Shown: positions 1 through 7,244 of the stretch, one piece after another | How the letters are laid out: every line of letters begins with the position of its first letter | Numbering within the stretch: the first letter of the stretch is position 1 | Origin: Micrococcales bacterium | GTDB taxonomy: Bacteria > Actinomycetota > Actinomycetes > Actinomycetales > Cellulomonadaceae | Length of the DNA: 12,189 nucleotides | Assembly (NCBI GenBank): GCA_009783975.1 | Contig: WRCL01000021.1 | Span: forward strand, 1-12,189 | Direction of reading: 5' to 3' | Notes under the pieces: model-generated | Told to the model about the DNA's origin: nothing | Seen by the model: the letters and a program-made list of their open reading frames with translations, nothing else | The model's database searches: none | Position numbers and translations under genes: made by a program

Positions 1-925
1 CGACCGAACCTTCCAGGGCGTAGGCCGCCGGCTCGTCGCCGATCTGGTAGCACACGGTGGTGACCAGCCCGTGGTGCGACGGCACGGGGGTGGGGCCGGT
101 GTTGAGCAGCATGAAGCTTCCGGTGCCGTAGGTGCTCTTGGCCTGCCCGACCTCGAAGCACGCCTGGCCGAACATCGCCGCTTGCTGGTCGCCGAGGTCC
201 GCGGCGATGGGCACTCCGTCGAGCAGGCCCCCGGCGCAGTGGCCGTAGACCTGCGACGACGAGCAGATCCGGGGCAGCATCGACATGGGCACACCCATCT
301 CGGCGGCGATGTCAGCGTCCCAGTCCAGGGTCCGCAGGTCCATGAGCATGGTGCGCGAGGCGTTGGTGACATCGGTGATGTGGACCCCGCCGCACGTGCC
401 GCCGGTGAGGTTCCACAGCAGCCAGGTGTCGACCGTGCCGAAGGCCAGGCGTCCTGCCTGCGCGGCGGCGCGGGCCCCGGGGACGTTGTCGAGGATCCAG
501 GCGATCTTGGGCCCGGCGAAATATGTGGCCAGGGGCAGGCCGACGCGGTCGCGGTACCGGTCTGGGCCGCCGCAGGCTCCCAGGGCCTGCACGACCGGTC
601 CGGTGCGCACGTCCTGCCAGACGATCGCCGGGTGCACAGGTTCGCCTGTGGTCGTGTCCCACACGACGGTGGTCTCACGCTGGTTGGTGATGCCGACCGC
701 CGCGATGTCCAGGTGCGTCAGGCTTGCCCGGGCCAACGCGACACCCACGACCTCGCGGACGGCGGCCCAGATCTCGCCCGGGTCGTGCTCGACCCACCCC
801 GGCCGCGGGAAGTGCTGCGTGAGCTCGGTCTGCCCCATGGCGACGACCGACCCGTCGTGGTCGAAGACCATCGCCCGGGTGCTCGTCGTGCCCTGGTCGA
901 CCGCAAGGACGTACTGGTGCACCAT
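1..925 (-). CDS. glpK: Glycerol kinase, N-terminal 308 residues (gene runs off the window)
   Basis: Glycerol kinase phosphorylates glycerol with ATP to sn-glycerol 3-phosphate in the cytoplasm, the entry step of glycerol catabolism. The frame reads from ATG at 925 to the window edge without a stop, so the C-terminal part is missing (the family is usually about 500 aa). Seen: the FGGY-family N-terminal phosphate loop [13 protein letters not shown] (residues 10-22), NQRETT with Arg83/Glu84, Trp103 and Tyr135, which line the glycerol pocket in the E. coli enzyme, and DLGDQQAA with Asp246 at the position of the E. coli catalytic Asp245. STYGTGSF follows at 264-271. An AGGA Shine-Dalgarno lies 7 nt before the ATG. 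The gene starts 30 bp behind argA on the same strand, so read-through is possible. No glpF or glpD is visible in the window. The assignment is very safe. Confidence 0.97.
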   Translation of the reverse strand, partial: MVHQYVLAVDQGTTSTRAMVFDHDGSVVAMGQTELTQHFPRPGWVEHDPGEIWAAVREVVGVALARASLTHLDIAAVGITNQRETTVVWDTTTGEPVHPAIVWQDVRTGPVVQALGACGGPDRYRDRVGLPLATYFAGPKIAWILDNVPGARAAAQAGRLAFGTVDTWLLWNLTGGTCGGVHITDVTNASRTMLMDLRTLDWDADIAAEMGVPMSMLPRICSSSQVYGHCAGGLLDGVPIAADLGDQQAAMFGQACFEVGQAKSTYGTGSFMLLNTGPTPVPSHHGLVTTVCYQIGDEPAAYALEGSV

Positions 926-955
926 AGGTCGATCCTGCCACCCCAGCCTCGGCCG

Positions 956-1456
956 TCAGAGGGTGAGCAGCATCCGGGTGTTGCCCAAGGTGTTGGGTTT
1001 GACGCGGGCGAGGTCGAGGAACTCGGCGACACCGTCGTCGTGGGAGAGCAGCATCTCGTCGTAGACCTCGGGGGCGACGATCGTGCCTTCGATGGGGACG
1101 AAACCGTGCCGGGAGAAGAACTCCACCTCGAAGGTCAGGCAGAACACCCGGGCCAGGCCCAGCGCGCGGGCCCGGTCCACCAGCGCGGCGAGCATCTGGT
1201 GGCCCAGCCCGGTGCCGTGGTAGCGGGGGGCGACGGCAAGGGTGCGCACCTCGGCCAGGTCCGACCACATCACGTGCAGGGCACCGCAGCCGACGACCTG
1301 GTCACCGTCAGCGGCCACGAGGAACTCTTGCACCGCCTCGTAGTACCCGACCATGTGCTTGGCCAGGACGATCCGCTGCGCCGCGTATGGTTCGACGAGC
1401 GCGGCGATCCCGGGGACGTCGCGGGGCAGCGCCGCACGTACCTGCACCGATGTCAC
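956..1456 (-). CDS. argA: Amino-acid (glutamate) N-acetyltransferase, stand-alone GNAT type
   Basis: A 166-aa GNAT-fold enzyme that should transfer acetyl from acetyl-CoA to L-glutamate, the first step of arginine biosynthesis. It closely resembles the short actinobacterial ArgA exemplified by M. tuberculosis Rv2747 (recognised from memory): shared stretches include EAVQEF, VVGCGALHVMWSDL, FEVEFFSRHGF, GVAEFLDL and the C-terminal VKPNTLGNTRMLL. The acetyl-CoA loop is RTLAVAPRYHGTGLG at 71-85. It lacks the amino-acid-kinase domain of the E. coli enzyme, which is normal for this type. The start is GTG at 1456. TAACCT lies 8 nt upstream, a possible -10 for a nearly leaderless message, and no good Shine-Dalgarno is visible. 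The gene stands apart from any arg cluster in this window. Confidence 0.93.
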   Translation of the reverse strand: MTSVQVRAALPRDVPGIAALVEPYAAQRIVLAKHMVGYYEAVQEFLVAADGDQVVGCGALHVMWSDLAEVRTLAVAPRYHGTGLGHQMLAALVDRARALGLARVFCLTFEVEFFSRHGFVPIEGTIVAPEVYDEMLLSHDDGVAEFLDLARVKPNTLGNTRMLLTL

Positions 1457-1524
1457 GACGAACCAGGTTACGTGACCACGGTCGCACGAACGACCTGTGC
1501 GCGCGACGCACGGCTGTGCGGTGA

Positions 1525-1565
1525 GGGCTCGCCGATGAACAACCTGGTCATTGATCGGCGAGCCC
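1525..1565. repeat. 41-bp hairpin repeat (short form), possible terminator
   Basis: Two perfect 12-bp inverted arms, GGGCTCGCCGAT (1525-1536) and ATCGGCGAGCCC (1554-1565), enclose a 17-nt loop. The right edge touches the TAA stop (1566-1568, read on the minus strand) of the membrane-protein gene. The first 27 bp match the left arm of the 158-bp element at 8994-9151 with one mismatch, and the last 15 bp match its right end, so it looks like the same element with about 117 bp of interior missing. The GC-rich stem could end transcription, although no T-run follows. A defective miniature element is the alternative reading. Confidence 0.75.
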
Positions 1566-2822
1566 TTACTGCCGGGCGAGGGCCGCGTCGGCCAGGGCGG
1601 GAACCAGGGCGGTGCTGTCCACCGAGGTCAGGGCGTAGGCGGGCACGAGCAGGGCCGTCCCGGACGAGGTGTCCAGGGCCAGGCCCAGACGGGCGCTGGT
1701 GATCTGCACCGTGGTCACCAGCCACGGGAGCCGGTCCCCGGGGACGGGGGGGCCCGGCGCGGCGGCCGGTGGGGCACCGTCGCCGGTGGCACCGGTGATG
1801 GTGGTCTGGCCGTGCGGCATCGTCGCCGACCACCCGCGGAACGCCGTGCTGTCCAGGCGGGTGACAGCGTCGGCTGGGCTGACCAGGGCGTACTGGCCCA
1901 GGGGGGTGATCGCACCACCAATGGTCCCGACGATACGCCGAGGGCCGTCCGCACCTGCCTCGACCTGCCACCCAAGCGTCGTGGGCTGGCCGCCGACCAT
2001 CTGGCGCAGGTGCACCACAGCGCCGGACGTCGTGGTCTGGAAGTCACGCAGGTCAACACCTGCGGCCTGGAGGGCTCGGCGTGCCGCGGCAACGTCGGCG
2101 GACGTGGCGGTGACGGCAGTGTCGGTGAGCTCGACGCGGACCAGGCCGTCGATCGGCGTCACCCGCAACGTGCGGGTCCCGCCTGCGGCGACCCACCGGC
2201 CAGCACCATCGACGCGCACTGGTCCAGGCACGTCCCAGGCCCGGGCCAGCCGGGCGGCGTCCACGTCGGCGGGGCCGACCTGGTACACCGTGCCAGTCCC
2301 CCCGGTCTGCGACAGACCAACCCCGACGTGGCGCACCGGACCTGAGCCCGAGAAGCCGTCCGGGGCAGCCTCCTGGGCGTTGGGCGCGTACTCGTCCCAG
2401 TCGTCGTCCCAGACCTCATTGTCGGGATCGACGGTGGGGGTCGCGGCCCCGGCGTCTGTGCGGTTCTCGGTCCGGTCAGCCAGCGTCGAGACCACATACC
2501 CACCACCGGCGACGACGACGAGCGCTGCTGCGGCCGCGGCGACCCACCGGACCCGGCGCCGGCGCAGCGGCACGACGGTCGCCATCTGCACCTCAGGTGC
2601 GGGGCGATGGGCAGGGCCGTGCGTGAGGACGTGCTCGGGTGGGAGCGCGACACCTGCACGCTGCGGATCGTCGAGGAGAACAGCAGGAACGACCGTGCCC
2701 GGTTCCCCGGCGAGCCGCGCCGCGACGGCGGCGCGCACAGCGTCCAGGTCGGTGGACATCTCGGCAGCGGGGTCGGCCGCCCGCAGGCGGCTGGCGATCT
2801 GCTCGTCGTCGGGTCTGGTCAT
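1566..2822 (-). CDS. Single-pass membrane protein next to the ECF sigma gene; putative anti-sigma/sensor
   Basis: A 418-aa protein that I cannot name firmly. An N-terminal cytoplasmic stretch (about 1-85, starting MTRPDDEQIASRL) leads to a basic RRRRVR stop-transfer sequence and one membrane helix (about 92-113). A linker with an acidic/Trp patch (EVWDDDWDEY, 136-145) follows, then an extracytoplasmic domain of roughly 250 residues. That domain has the pattern of actinobacterial membrane proteins found beside ECF sigma genes, including a YALVSPADAVTRL stretch of the kind often seen as YPLVSAAEAV (family resemblance from memory). No zinc-binding HX3CX2C anti-sigma motif is present, so the anti-sigma role is inferred only from position and topology. 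ATG 2822 is chosen over GTG 2843 because AAGGAGGTG lies just upstream of it and inside the longer reading. Probably co-transcribed with the sigma factor 82 bp upstream. Confidence 0.85.
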   Translation of the reverse strand: MTRPDDEQIASRLRAADPAAEMSTDLDAVRAAVAARLAGEPGTVVPAVLLDDPQRAGVALPPEHVLTHGPAHRPAPEVQMATVVPLRRRRVRWVAAAAAALVVVAGGGYVVSTLADRTENRTDAGAATPTVDPDNEVWDDDWDEYAPNAQEAAPDGFSGSGPVRHVGVGLSQTGGTGTVYQVGPADVDAARLARAWDVPGPVRVDGAGRWVAAGGTRTLRVTPIDGLVRVELTDTAVTATSADVAAARRALQAAGVDLRDFQTTTSGAVVHLRQMVGGQPTTLGWQVEAGADGPRRIVGTIGGAITPLGQYALVSPADAVTRLDSTAFRGWSATMPHGQTTITGATGDGAPPAAAPGPPVPGDRLPWLVTTVQITSARLGLALDTSSGTALLVPAYALTSVDSTALVPALADAALARQ

Positions 2823-2825
2823 CGT

Positions 2826-2834
2826 CACCTCCTT
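2826..2834 (-). promoter_or_regulatory. Strong ribosome binding site of the putative anti-sigma gene
   Basis: On the minus strand this reads AAGGAGGTG, with the GGAGG core 5 nt from ATG 2822. It falls after the alternative GTG at 2843, so it decides the start. It is the best Shine-Dalgarno in the window. The sigma gene upstream lacks a comparable site, which suggests that the membrane protein is made in excess of the sigma factor. Confidence 0.8.
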
Positions 2835-2904
2835 GCTGTCCACACTGCCTGTGTCCCCACAGCACGACGGCTTGCGGCCGGGGACGGGACTACCTGCGTC
2901 TGGG

Positions 2905-3393
2905 TCATGTCGGCCACGCTGCTCTCAGTCGCGCCCGGGCGCGTGACAGGGCTGAGTCGGCACTGGTCCGGGTCACTGCCAGCACCGCGGCGAGCTCGGC
3001 GCCGACGAGCCCCTCCCAGGCGTTGAGCAACAAGATCTGCCGGTCGCGGGGGCGCAGCGCCGCCAGGGCGCGGCGCAGGTCGTCGTCGCGGACCGCGTGC
3101 CACGCTGGGTCGTCGAGGTCGGCGACCTCCGGCAGGTCGTCGACCGGTATGGGCCGCCCTTTGCGCCGGTGGTTGGCCAGGACGAACCCCGCCGTGCGGT
3201 ACAGCCACGCCAGCACCGCCTCGTCGGGCACGTCGTCACGACGGCGCCAGGCTGTGACCAGGACGTCGGCTGTGAGGTCCTCCACGTCACAGCGGTCGGT
3301 GCGCCGGGCGAAGAACCGTTGCACCGCCGGGGCGTGGGTGGTCATCAACGCCTCGAACCACGCCTCGTCGTGTGTGACGTCGTCGGGCTGCAC
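2905..3393 (-). CDS. ECF-type RNA polymerase sigma factor (sigma-70 family)
   Basis: A 162-aa protein with only regions 2 and 4, as in extracytoplasmic-function sigma factors. Region 2 spans about 12-80 and holds the core-binding and -10 recognition helices (DVEDLTADVLVTAWRR at 36-51, then AWLYRTAGFVLANHRRKGR). A short acidic linker follows. Region 4 (about 105-160) carries the -35 recognition helix-turn-helix (LRPRDRQILLL ... LAAVLAVTRTSADSALSRARARLR). It would direct core RNA polymerase to a small regulon. The start is GTG 3393, with no clear Shine-Dalgarno, so translation may depend on coupling. The gene sits 30 bp after an ABC-2 permease and 82 bp before a membrane protein, a layout that suggests signal-responsive control of the exporter. 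The target promoter is unknown. Confidence 0.93.
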   Translation of the reverse strand: MQPDDVTHDEAWFEALMTTHAPAVQRFFARRTDRCDVEDLTADVLVTAWRRRDDVPDEAVLAWLYRTAGFVLANHRRKGRPIPVDDLPEVADLDDPAWHAVRDDDLRRALAALRPRDRQILLLNAWEGLVGAELAAVLAVTRTSADSALSRARARLRAAWPT

Positions 3394-3423
3394 GCGACCA
3401 GTGTGCCACCAGTGGACACCGGG

Positions 3424-4257
3424 TCAGATGTCGCGGGCGCGCAGGCGCAGGCCTGCGAGGGCCAGGAACAGCACACCCCAGCCCAGCAGGACGACGTAGC
3501 CCCACCACGGGCCGAGGTAGACGCCAGGGTCGACCATGTCGCGGAGCATGTCCAGCTGCTCGTGGTCACACAGGATCAGCGATCCGGCGTTGCCGGGAAG
3601 CCACGGGGCGATGATCTTGGTCAGGTGGAACGGGATCGCGAAGAGCATCTGCTCGACGACGAGCAGCAAGGCCATCATCGTGGCGATGGTCCCGCCGGTG
3701 CTGCGGATGAGGGCCCCGATGGCGAAGCTGAGCACCGCGATCCCCACGAGGTACAGCGGGGCGGCGACCAGCAGCCGGGCAGTCTCGGGACCAGGAAGCC
3801 CGAACGCGACCTTGTTGCCTGCGACCGCCAGCGCCGTTGCCAGGCTCAGCACGGTCGCGACGATCCCCATGACGAGCACGACGCCGGCGAGCACCAGGGT
3901 CTTGGCCGCGAGGATCGGCAGCCGGGTGGGCACGGCGGTCGCCGAGATCCGGATCTGGCCGGTGGCGTACTCGGAGGTGATGAACATCACCGCGAGCACG
4001 ATCACCGCCAGCTGGGTGAGCTGGGTCGCACCGATCGCCCAGTTGACCGTCTCGGCGGGGGACTCGCTGCTGCCTCTGGCCCGGGTGTAGACCGCCATGA
4101 GCAGGCCGACCCCCGCATGGAGCGCGATGCCGATGCCGATGGTCCACCAGGTCGAACGCAAGGTGACCATCTTGCGCCACTCGGAGACCAGCACCCGGGA
4201 GAAGGTGACGCGGATCTCGTGGGGCGGTTCGGTCGAGATGACGTCTGTGGCGGTCAT
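3424..4257 (-). CDS. ABC-2 type transporter permease
   Basis: A 277-aa integral membrane protein with about six hydrophobic segments (roughly 36-57, 80-96, 115-147, 165-187, 190-212 and 250-270). A hydrophilic N-terminus runs into SEWRKMVTLRSTWWT, the layout of ABC-2 permeases that work with a separate ATPase. MFITSEYATGQIRIS (about 91-105) matches the cytoplasmic coupling segment typical of the family (E-x-x-x-G-T/Q-x-R). Its ATG overlaps the stop of the ATPase gene by 4 bp (ATGA, 4254-4257), so the two are translationally coupled and should form one exporter. The substrate cannot be read from the sequence; related systems export antibiotics, peptides or lipids. Confidence 0.92.
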   Translation of the reverse strand: MTATDVISTEPPHEIRVTFSRVLVSEWRKMVTLRSTWWTIGIGIALHAGVGLLMAVYTRARGSSESPAETVNWAIGATQLTQLAVIVLAVMFITSEYATGQIRISATAVPTRLPILAAKTLVLAGVVLVMGIVATVLSLATALAVAGNKVAFGLPGPETARLLVAAPLYLVGIAVLSFAIGALIRSTGGTIATMMALLLVVEQMLFAIPFHLTKIIAPWLPGNAGSLILCDHEQLDMLRDMVDPGVYLGPWWGYVVLLGWGVLFLALAGLRLRARDI

Positions 4258-5186
4258 CGGTCCACCTCCGTGGTGGTGTGGTCGACGTGGCTCGAGCGGT
4301 ACTCGACCTCGTCGGCGGTCAGGGCGAGGTACGCCTCTTCCAGGGACGTCAGCAGCGGGGCAAGCTCGTGCACCGCGATCCCGGCAGCCAGGGCCGTCTC
4401 GGCGACCTCAGCGGTCGAGGCGGTGACGTCCAGGTGCTCGTCGTCGGTGACCGTCACGACAAAACCCTTGGCGCGCAGCGTGGTTGCCAGCTCGGCGGCA
4501 CGTGGGGCCCGCAGGCGCGAGGACTGCTGGCCCTGCCCGGCGAGCAGCTCGTCGATCGGCGCGTCAGCCAGGATCCGGCCACGACCGATGACGATGACGT
4601 GGTCAGCGGTCTGGGCGACCTCAGCCATGAGGTGGCTGGACAAGAACACCGTGCGCCCCTCAGCGGCCAGGCCGCGGGTCAGCTCACGCACCCACTTGAC
4701 CCCCTCAGGGTCCAGGCCGTTGACCGGTTCGTCCAAGATCAACGTTCCCGGGTCGCCCAGCAGCGCCGCGGCGATTCCCAGGCGCTGGCCCATCCCCAAC
4801 GAGAACCCTTTGACACGTTTGTGCGCGACCGACTCCAGCCCGGTCATGGCCAAGACCTGCTCGACCCGCGCCTTGCCGATCCCGTGCGTGTCGGCCACGA
4901 CCTGCAGGTGCCCGCGGGCGGTGCGCCCCGGGTGCGCGGCCTTGGCCTCCAGCAACGCCCCGACCTGGGTCAACGGCGCCGGGTGCTGGGCATAGGGGCG
5001 GCCGTTGACGCTCACGTGCCCCGATGTGGGATGGTCCAGGCCCAGGACCATACGCATCGTCGTGGACTTCCCGGCCCCGTTGGGACCCAGGAACCCCGTG
5101 ACCCGGCCGGGTTCGACGACGAACGACACGCCGTCCACCGCCCTGACCTGGCCGTAGGACTTGGACAACTGTTCGGCGACGATCAC
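4254..5186 (-). CDS. ABC transporter ATP-binding protein (ABC-2 / DrrA-like)
   Basis: A 310-aa cytoplasmic ATPase that should power the permease encoded immediately downstream. Seen in order: Walker A GPNGAGKS (34-41), a Q-loop region around VGALLEAKAA (75-84), signature FSLGMGQR (128-135), Walker B with D-loop LILDEPVNGLDP (149-160) and the H-loop histidine in FLSSH (His185). A C-terminal extension of about 90 residues (from about 220) is typical of the bacitracin/daunorubicin-exporter branch. GTG 5186 is chosen because GGAGGAAGGAG lies just upstream, with AAGGAG 7 nt away, and the ATPase fold starts at once (VIVAEQLSKSYG). The open frame extends to 5492, but the added residues look non-coding and overlap xthA. 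First gene of the exporter/sigma operon. Confidence 0.95.
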   Translation of the reverse strand: MIVAEQLSKSYGQVRAVDGVSFVVEPGRVTGFLGPNGAGKSTTMRMVLGLDHPTSGHVSVNGRPYAQHPAPLTQVGALLEAKAAHPGRTARGHLQVVADTHGIGKARVEQVLAMTGLESVAHKRVKGFSLGMGQRLGIAAALLGDPGTLILDEPVNGLDPEGVKWVRELTRGLAAEGRTVFLSSHLMAEVAQTADHVIVIGRGRILADAPIDELLAGQGQQSSRLRAPRAAELATTLRAKGFVVTVTDDEHLDVTASTAEVAETALAAGIAVHELAPLLTSLEEAYLALTADEVEYRSSHVDHTTTEVDR

Positions 5187-5321
5187 CGGCGTGCTCCTTC
5201 CTCCACGAGCACCCCAGACAGTACCTGGACATCCCACGGTTGTGGCACTCCCAGAACAAGACGCACGCCGTCTGCGGCGTCGTCCCACGCGGCTGACCTG
5301 GGGGCAGGGTAGGTTCGACCG
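5187..5321. promoter_or_regulatory. Divergent intergenic region between the exporter operon and xthA
   Basis: This 135-bp region must hold the promoters for both directions. Visible on the minus strand: the ribosome binding site AAGGAG (5199-5194) and a TACTGT hexamer (5223-5218) as a possible -10 without a good -35. A 6-bp perfect stem with a 4-nt loop, ACGCCG-tctg-CGGCGT, lies at 5265-5280 and could be an operator. GGGAC (5286-5282) and CGTC (5263-5260), 18 nt apart on the minus strand, vaguely resemble an ECF-sigma promoter, but this is speculative. The plus-strand xthA promoter is listed separately. Confidence 0.45.
5310..5315 (+). promoter_or_regulatory. Candidate -10 element for leaderless xthA transcript
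   Basis: TAGGTT fits the actinobacterial -10 consensus TANNNT and ends 6 nt before GTG 5322, so the transcript would begin at or next to the start codon. There is no convincing -35 and no clear Shine-Dalgarno. The same spacing occurs at the next two genes. Confidence 0.5.
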
Positions 5322-6101
5322 GTGCGCTTGGCGACGTGGAACGTGAACTCGGTGCGCACCCGGCTGGACCGGGTGCTGGACTTCCTTGCCCGTGAGCAGG
5401 TCGACGTGCTCGCGATGCAAGAGACAAAGGTGAGCGACGAGGCGTTCCCCCGCGACGCGTTCATCGACGCTGGGTACCGGGTCGTCAGCCACGGGCTGGA
5501 CCAGTGGAACGGGGTGGCGGTCGTCTCGCGGGTCGGGGCCGAGGCGGTCGAGCGGGGGTTCGCCGGCCAGCCGAGCTGGGGCACACCAGCGGTGGTCGAG
5601 GCCCGGGCACTAGCAGTCACGTGCGCCGGGGTGCGGGTGTGGAGCCTGTACGTGCCCAACGGCCGGGCGCTGGACGACCCGCACTACACCTACAAGCTCA
5701 CCTGGTTGGCTGCGCTACGTGACGCCGCCGCGCAGTGGGCTGACGGTCCGGTGGCGCTCGTGGGGGACTGGAATGTCGCACCGTTGGACACCGACGTGTG
5801 GGACGCCGAGGTTTTTGCCGGGCGCACGCACGTCACCGCAGCCGAACGTGACGCCCTGGCTGCGTTCGTCGAGGCCGGGTACACCGAGGTCACCCGAGAA
5901 CACGTGCCCGGCGAGCACATGTACACGTTCTGGGACTACCAGCAGATGCGGTTCGCACGCGACGAGGGGATGCGCATCGACCTGGCCTACACCTCTGCGG
6001 TGCTCACCGACCAGGTGACCGACGTGCGGATCGTGCGCGCCGAACGCAAAGGGGCCGGACCGTCAGACCACGTCCCGGTCGTCATCGACATCGCTCGATA
6101 G
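5322..6101 (+). CDS. xthA: Exodeoxyribonuclease III / AP endonuclease
   Basis: A 259-aa Mg-dependent nuclease of the endonuclease/exonuclease/phosphatase fold. It should cut DNA 5' of abasic sites and trim 3' ends in base excision repair. All catalytic positions are visible: Asn7 (ATWNVNSVR), Glu34 (MQETK), Tyr110 (SLYVPNG), Asp149 and Asn151 (GDWNVAP), Asp220 (RIDLAY) and the final Asp249-His250 (GPSDHVPV). The length matches the family (about 260 aa). GTG 5322 is used because MRLATWNVNS is the canonical N-terminus. Divergent from the ABC operon and followed after 57 bp by an unrelated membrane-protein gene with its own promoter, so probably monocistronic. mutY, another repair gene, lies at the other end of the window but is not linked to it. 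Confidence 0.97.
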   Translation: MRLATWNVNSVRTRLDRVLDFLAREQVDVLAMQETKVSDEAFPRDAFIDAGYRVVSHGLDQWNGVAVVSRVGAEAVERGFAGQPSWGTPAVVEARALAVTCAGVRVWSLYVPNGRALDDPHYTYKLTWLAALRDAAAQWADGPVALVGDWNVAPLDTDVWDAEVFAGRTHVTAAERDALAAFVEAGYTEVTREHVPGEHMYTFWDYQQMRFARDEGMRIDLAYTSAVLTDQVTDVRIVRAERKGAGPSDHVPVVIDIAR

Positions 6102-6146
6102 CGTCAGCACCGGCCGAACACCTTCATCACCAAGCGCCTTGTCCGC

Positions 6147-6152
6147 TACGTT
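6147..6152 (+). promoter_or_regulatory. Candidate -10 element for leaderless transcript of the Septum_form-like gene
   Basis: TACGTT (TANNNT) ends 6 nt before ATG 6159. A weak -35-like TTCATC lies at 6123-6128 with an 18-bp spacer. No standard Shine-Dalgarno is present, which agrees with a leaderless message. Confidence 0.55.
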
Positions 6153-6158
6153 CGGGAC

Positions 6159-7127
6159 ATGAGCGTTCCGGCGAACCCGTACGACCCCACTGGACAAGGC
6201 GGCACCCCTGCGTACGGACCTGGGTACCCCACGACACCTGGCTACGGGCCGCCGGCCTACGACCCGAGCGTCCAGCCCGACGGGTCGGTGATCCCACCTG
6301 GGTACGGTCCGGACCCGTACGGGGCCGCGCCGGCGTACCCGGCTGCACCGGCGCCGCCGTACGCAGCACCACCGCCATACGCCCCGACGGCCCCGACGTA
6401 TGGCGCGGCACCTGCCTACGGTGCCCAGCCCACAGCCGCATACACCCCTGGGGCTGGCTACGGACCGACAAACCCGTACGGGCCGACGAACCCTGGTGCG
6501 TACGGGCCGTCGACGCCACCGAAGAAGAGCAGCCTGCCGCTGCTGCTCGGGCTCATCGTCGGGTCGCTGATCATCGTCGGCGGTGGGATCGCCGCGGTGG
6601 TCGTGATCCGCGGGAGCAGCGGCGAGGCCGGCGCCGCCGCCTCGTCGAGCCCGAGCTCGACAAGCCCACGCTCGTCAAGCCCGACCTCGTCAAGCCCGAG
6701 CCCCACCTCGACGAGCGACCCGATCCCACGTTCGTTCACGCTGGACCAGCACATCGCCTTGGGCACGTGCTACGACATCTTGTCGCGGACGTTCGACCTG
6801 ACCGACGCCCGTGTGGTCCCGTGCACCAGCCGGCACCAGATGGAGTTCGTCGGCACCTTCCAGCTCACCTCGCCATACCCCGCTCAGGACGACACGAGGG
6901 CCGTGGCCGACGGGCGAGCGTGCTGGAAAGACTTCGTCGCCCCCAAGGTGCAGGGCGACTCGAAGCTGTACGACGACTCAGAGGTTGCCACCTGGTACCC
7001 GAGCTCGGTCCAGATCGCCCGTGGCCAGACGACCGCGTACTGCGTCCTGAGAGCCGACCCGAAGACCGCGAGCTCTGTGTACCTCGTCGGGTCGCTCGTG
7101 GCCGGGACCTACAAGGGCACCGAGTAG
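6159..7127 (+). CDS. Membrane-anchored protein with Pro/Tyr-rich N-terminus and Septum_form-like domain
   Basis: A 322-aa protein in four parts. Residues 1-122 are a disordered cytoplasmic tail very rich in Pro, Gly, Tyr and Ala (repeated PAYG, PPYA and GPTNP motifs). Residues about 126-150 form one membrane helix after PPKKSS. Residues 152-187 are a Ser/Pro/Thr stalk, including four pentapeptide S-S/T-S-P-x repeats. Residues about 190-322 form an extracytoplasmic domain with four cysteines (204, 222, 255 and 295), probably two disulfides. The pattern LGTCYD ... VVPCTSRHQMEFVGTFQL ... ACW ... YCV fits the Septum_form domain (Pfam PF13845) of actinobacterial envelope proteins. A role at the envelope or division site is inferred from the family name only. 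Independent promoter; the next gene encodes a protein with similar architecture. Confidence 0.85.
   Translation: MSVPANPYDPTGQGGTPAYGPGYPTTPGYGPPAYDPSVQPDGSVIPPGYGPDPYGAAPAYPAAPAPPYAAPPPYAPTAPTYGAAPAYGAQPTAAYTPGAGYGPTNPYGPTNPGAYGPSTPPKKSSLPLLLGLIVGSLIIVGGGIAAVVVIRGSSGEAGAAASSSPSSTSPRSSSPTSSSPSPTSTSDPIPRSFTLDQHIALGTCYDILSRTFDLTDARVVPCTSRHQMEFVGTFQLTSPYPAQDDTRAVADGRACWKDFVAPKVQGDSKLYDDSEVATWYPSSVQIARGQTTAYCVLRADPKTASSVYLVGSLVAGTYKGTE
6641..6700 (+). repeat. Four tandem 15-bp repeats in the stalk-coding region
   Basis: Units of the form CTCGTCAAGCCCGAC occur at 6641-6655, 6656-6670, 6671-6685 and 6686-6700 with 1-3 differences. They are in frame and encode the S-S/T-S-P-x pentapeptides of the Ser/Pro stalk. 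Such an array can change copy number by slippage and so alter stalk length. Confidence 0.8.
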
Positions 7128-7223
7128 CCTGGTCGCAGGTGTCACGGCGCTGCTGGCAGGGCGTGTTCGAGGCGCCGTCGCCGATGACCAGACAGTGTGG
7201 CCTGGCTGCGTTCTCCCACCTGG

Positions 7224-7238
7224 GACGACGCTGTCGTC
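7224..7238. promoter_or_regulatory. Short palindrome abutting the -10 element
   Basis: GACGAC-gct-GTCGTC is a perfect 6-bp inverted repeat with a 3-bp centre, ending exactly where the -10 hexamer at 7239 begins. In the -35/-10 spacer it could be a repressor or activator site. No regulator is known for it, and chance is possible in DNA this rich in GAC/GTC. The rest of the 7128-7250 gap shows nothing else. Confidence 0.35.
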
Positions 7239-7244
7239 TATTGT
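7239..7244 (+). promoter_or_regulatory. Candidate -10 element for leaderless transcript of the transglutaminase-like gene
   Basis: TATTGT (TANNNT) ends 6 nt before GTG 7251. The AT-rich stretch at 7239-7250 stands out locally. There is no Shine-Dalgarno in front of this GTG. It supports a start at 7251 rather than the in-frame upstream start at 7197, which would place the promoter inside the gene. Confidence 0.6.

Noticed and set aside
71..1702. 543-aa plus-strand open frame over glpK and argA
   Set aside because: It lies antisense to two well-recognised genes and its translation is low-complexity Arg/Gly/His-rich without any domain, a usual artefact of GC-rich DNA.
3097..4995. 632-aa plus-strand open frame
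   Set aside because: Antisense to the sigma, permease and ATPase genes, whose motifs are unmistakable; the translation has no recognisable pattern.
5187..5492. Upstream extension of the ABC ATPase to a start at 5492
   Set aside because: It would overlap xthA on the opposite strand and add residues that do not belong to the ATPase fold; a good ribosome binding site precedes GTG 5186.
6641..6700. Possible CRISPR-like repeat array
   Set aside because: The 15-bp units are contiguous without spacers and encode an in-frame Ser/Pro stalk.
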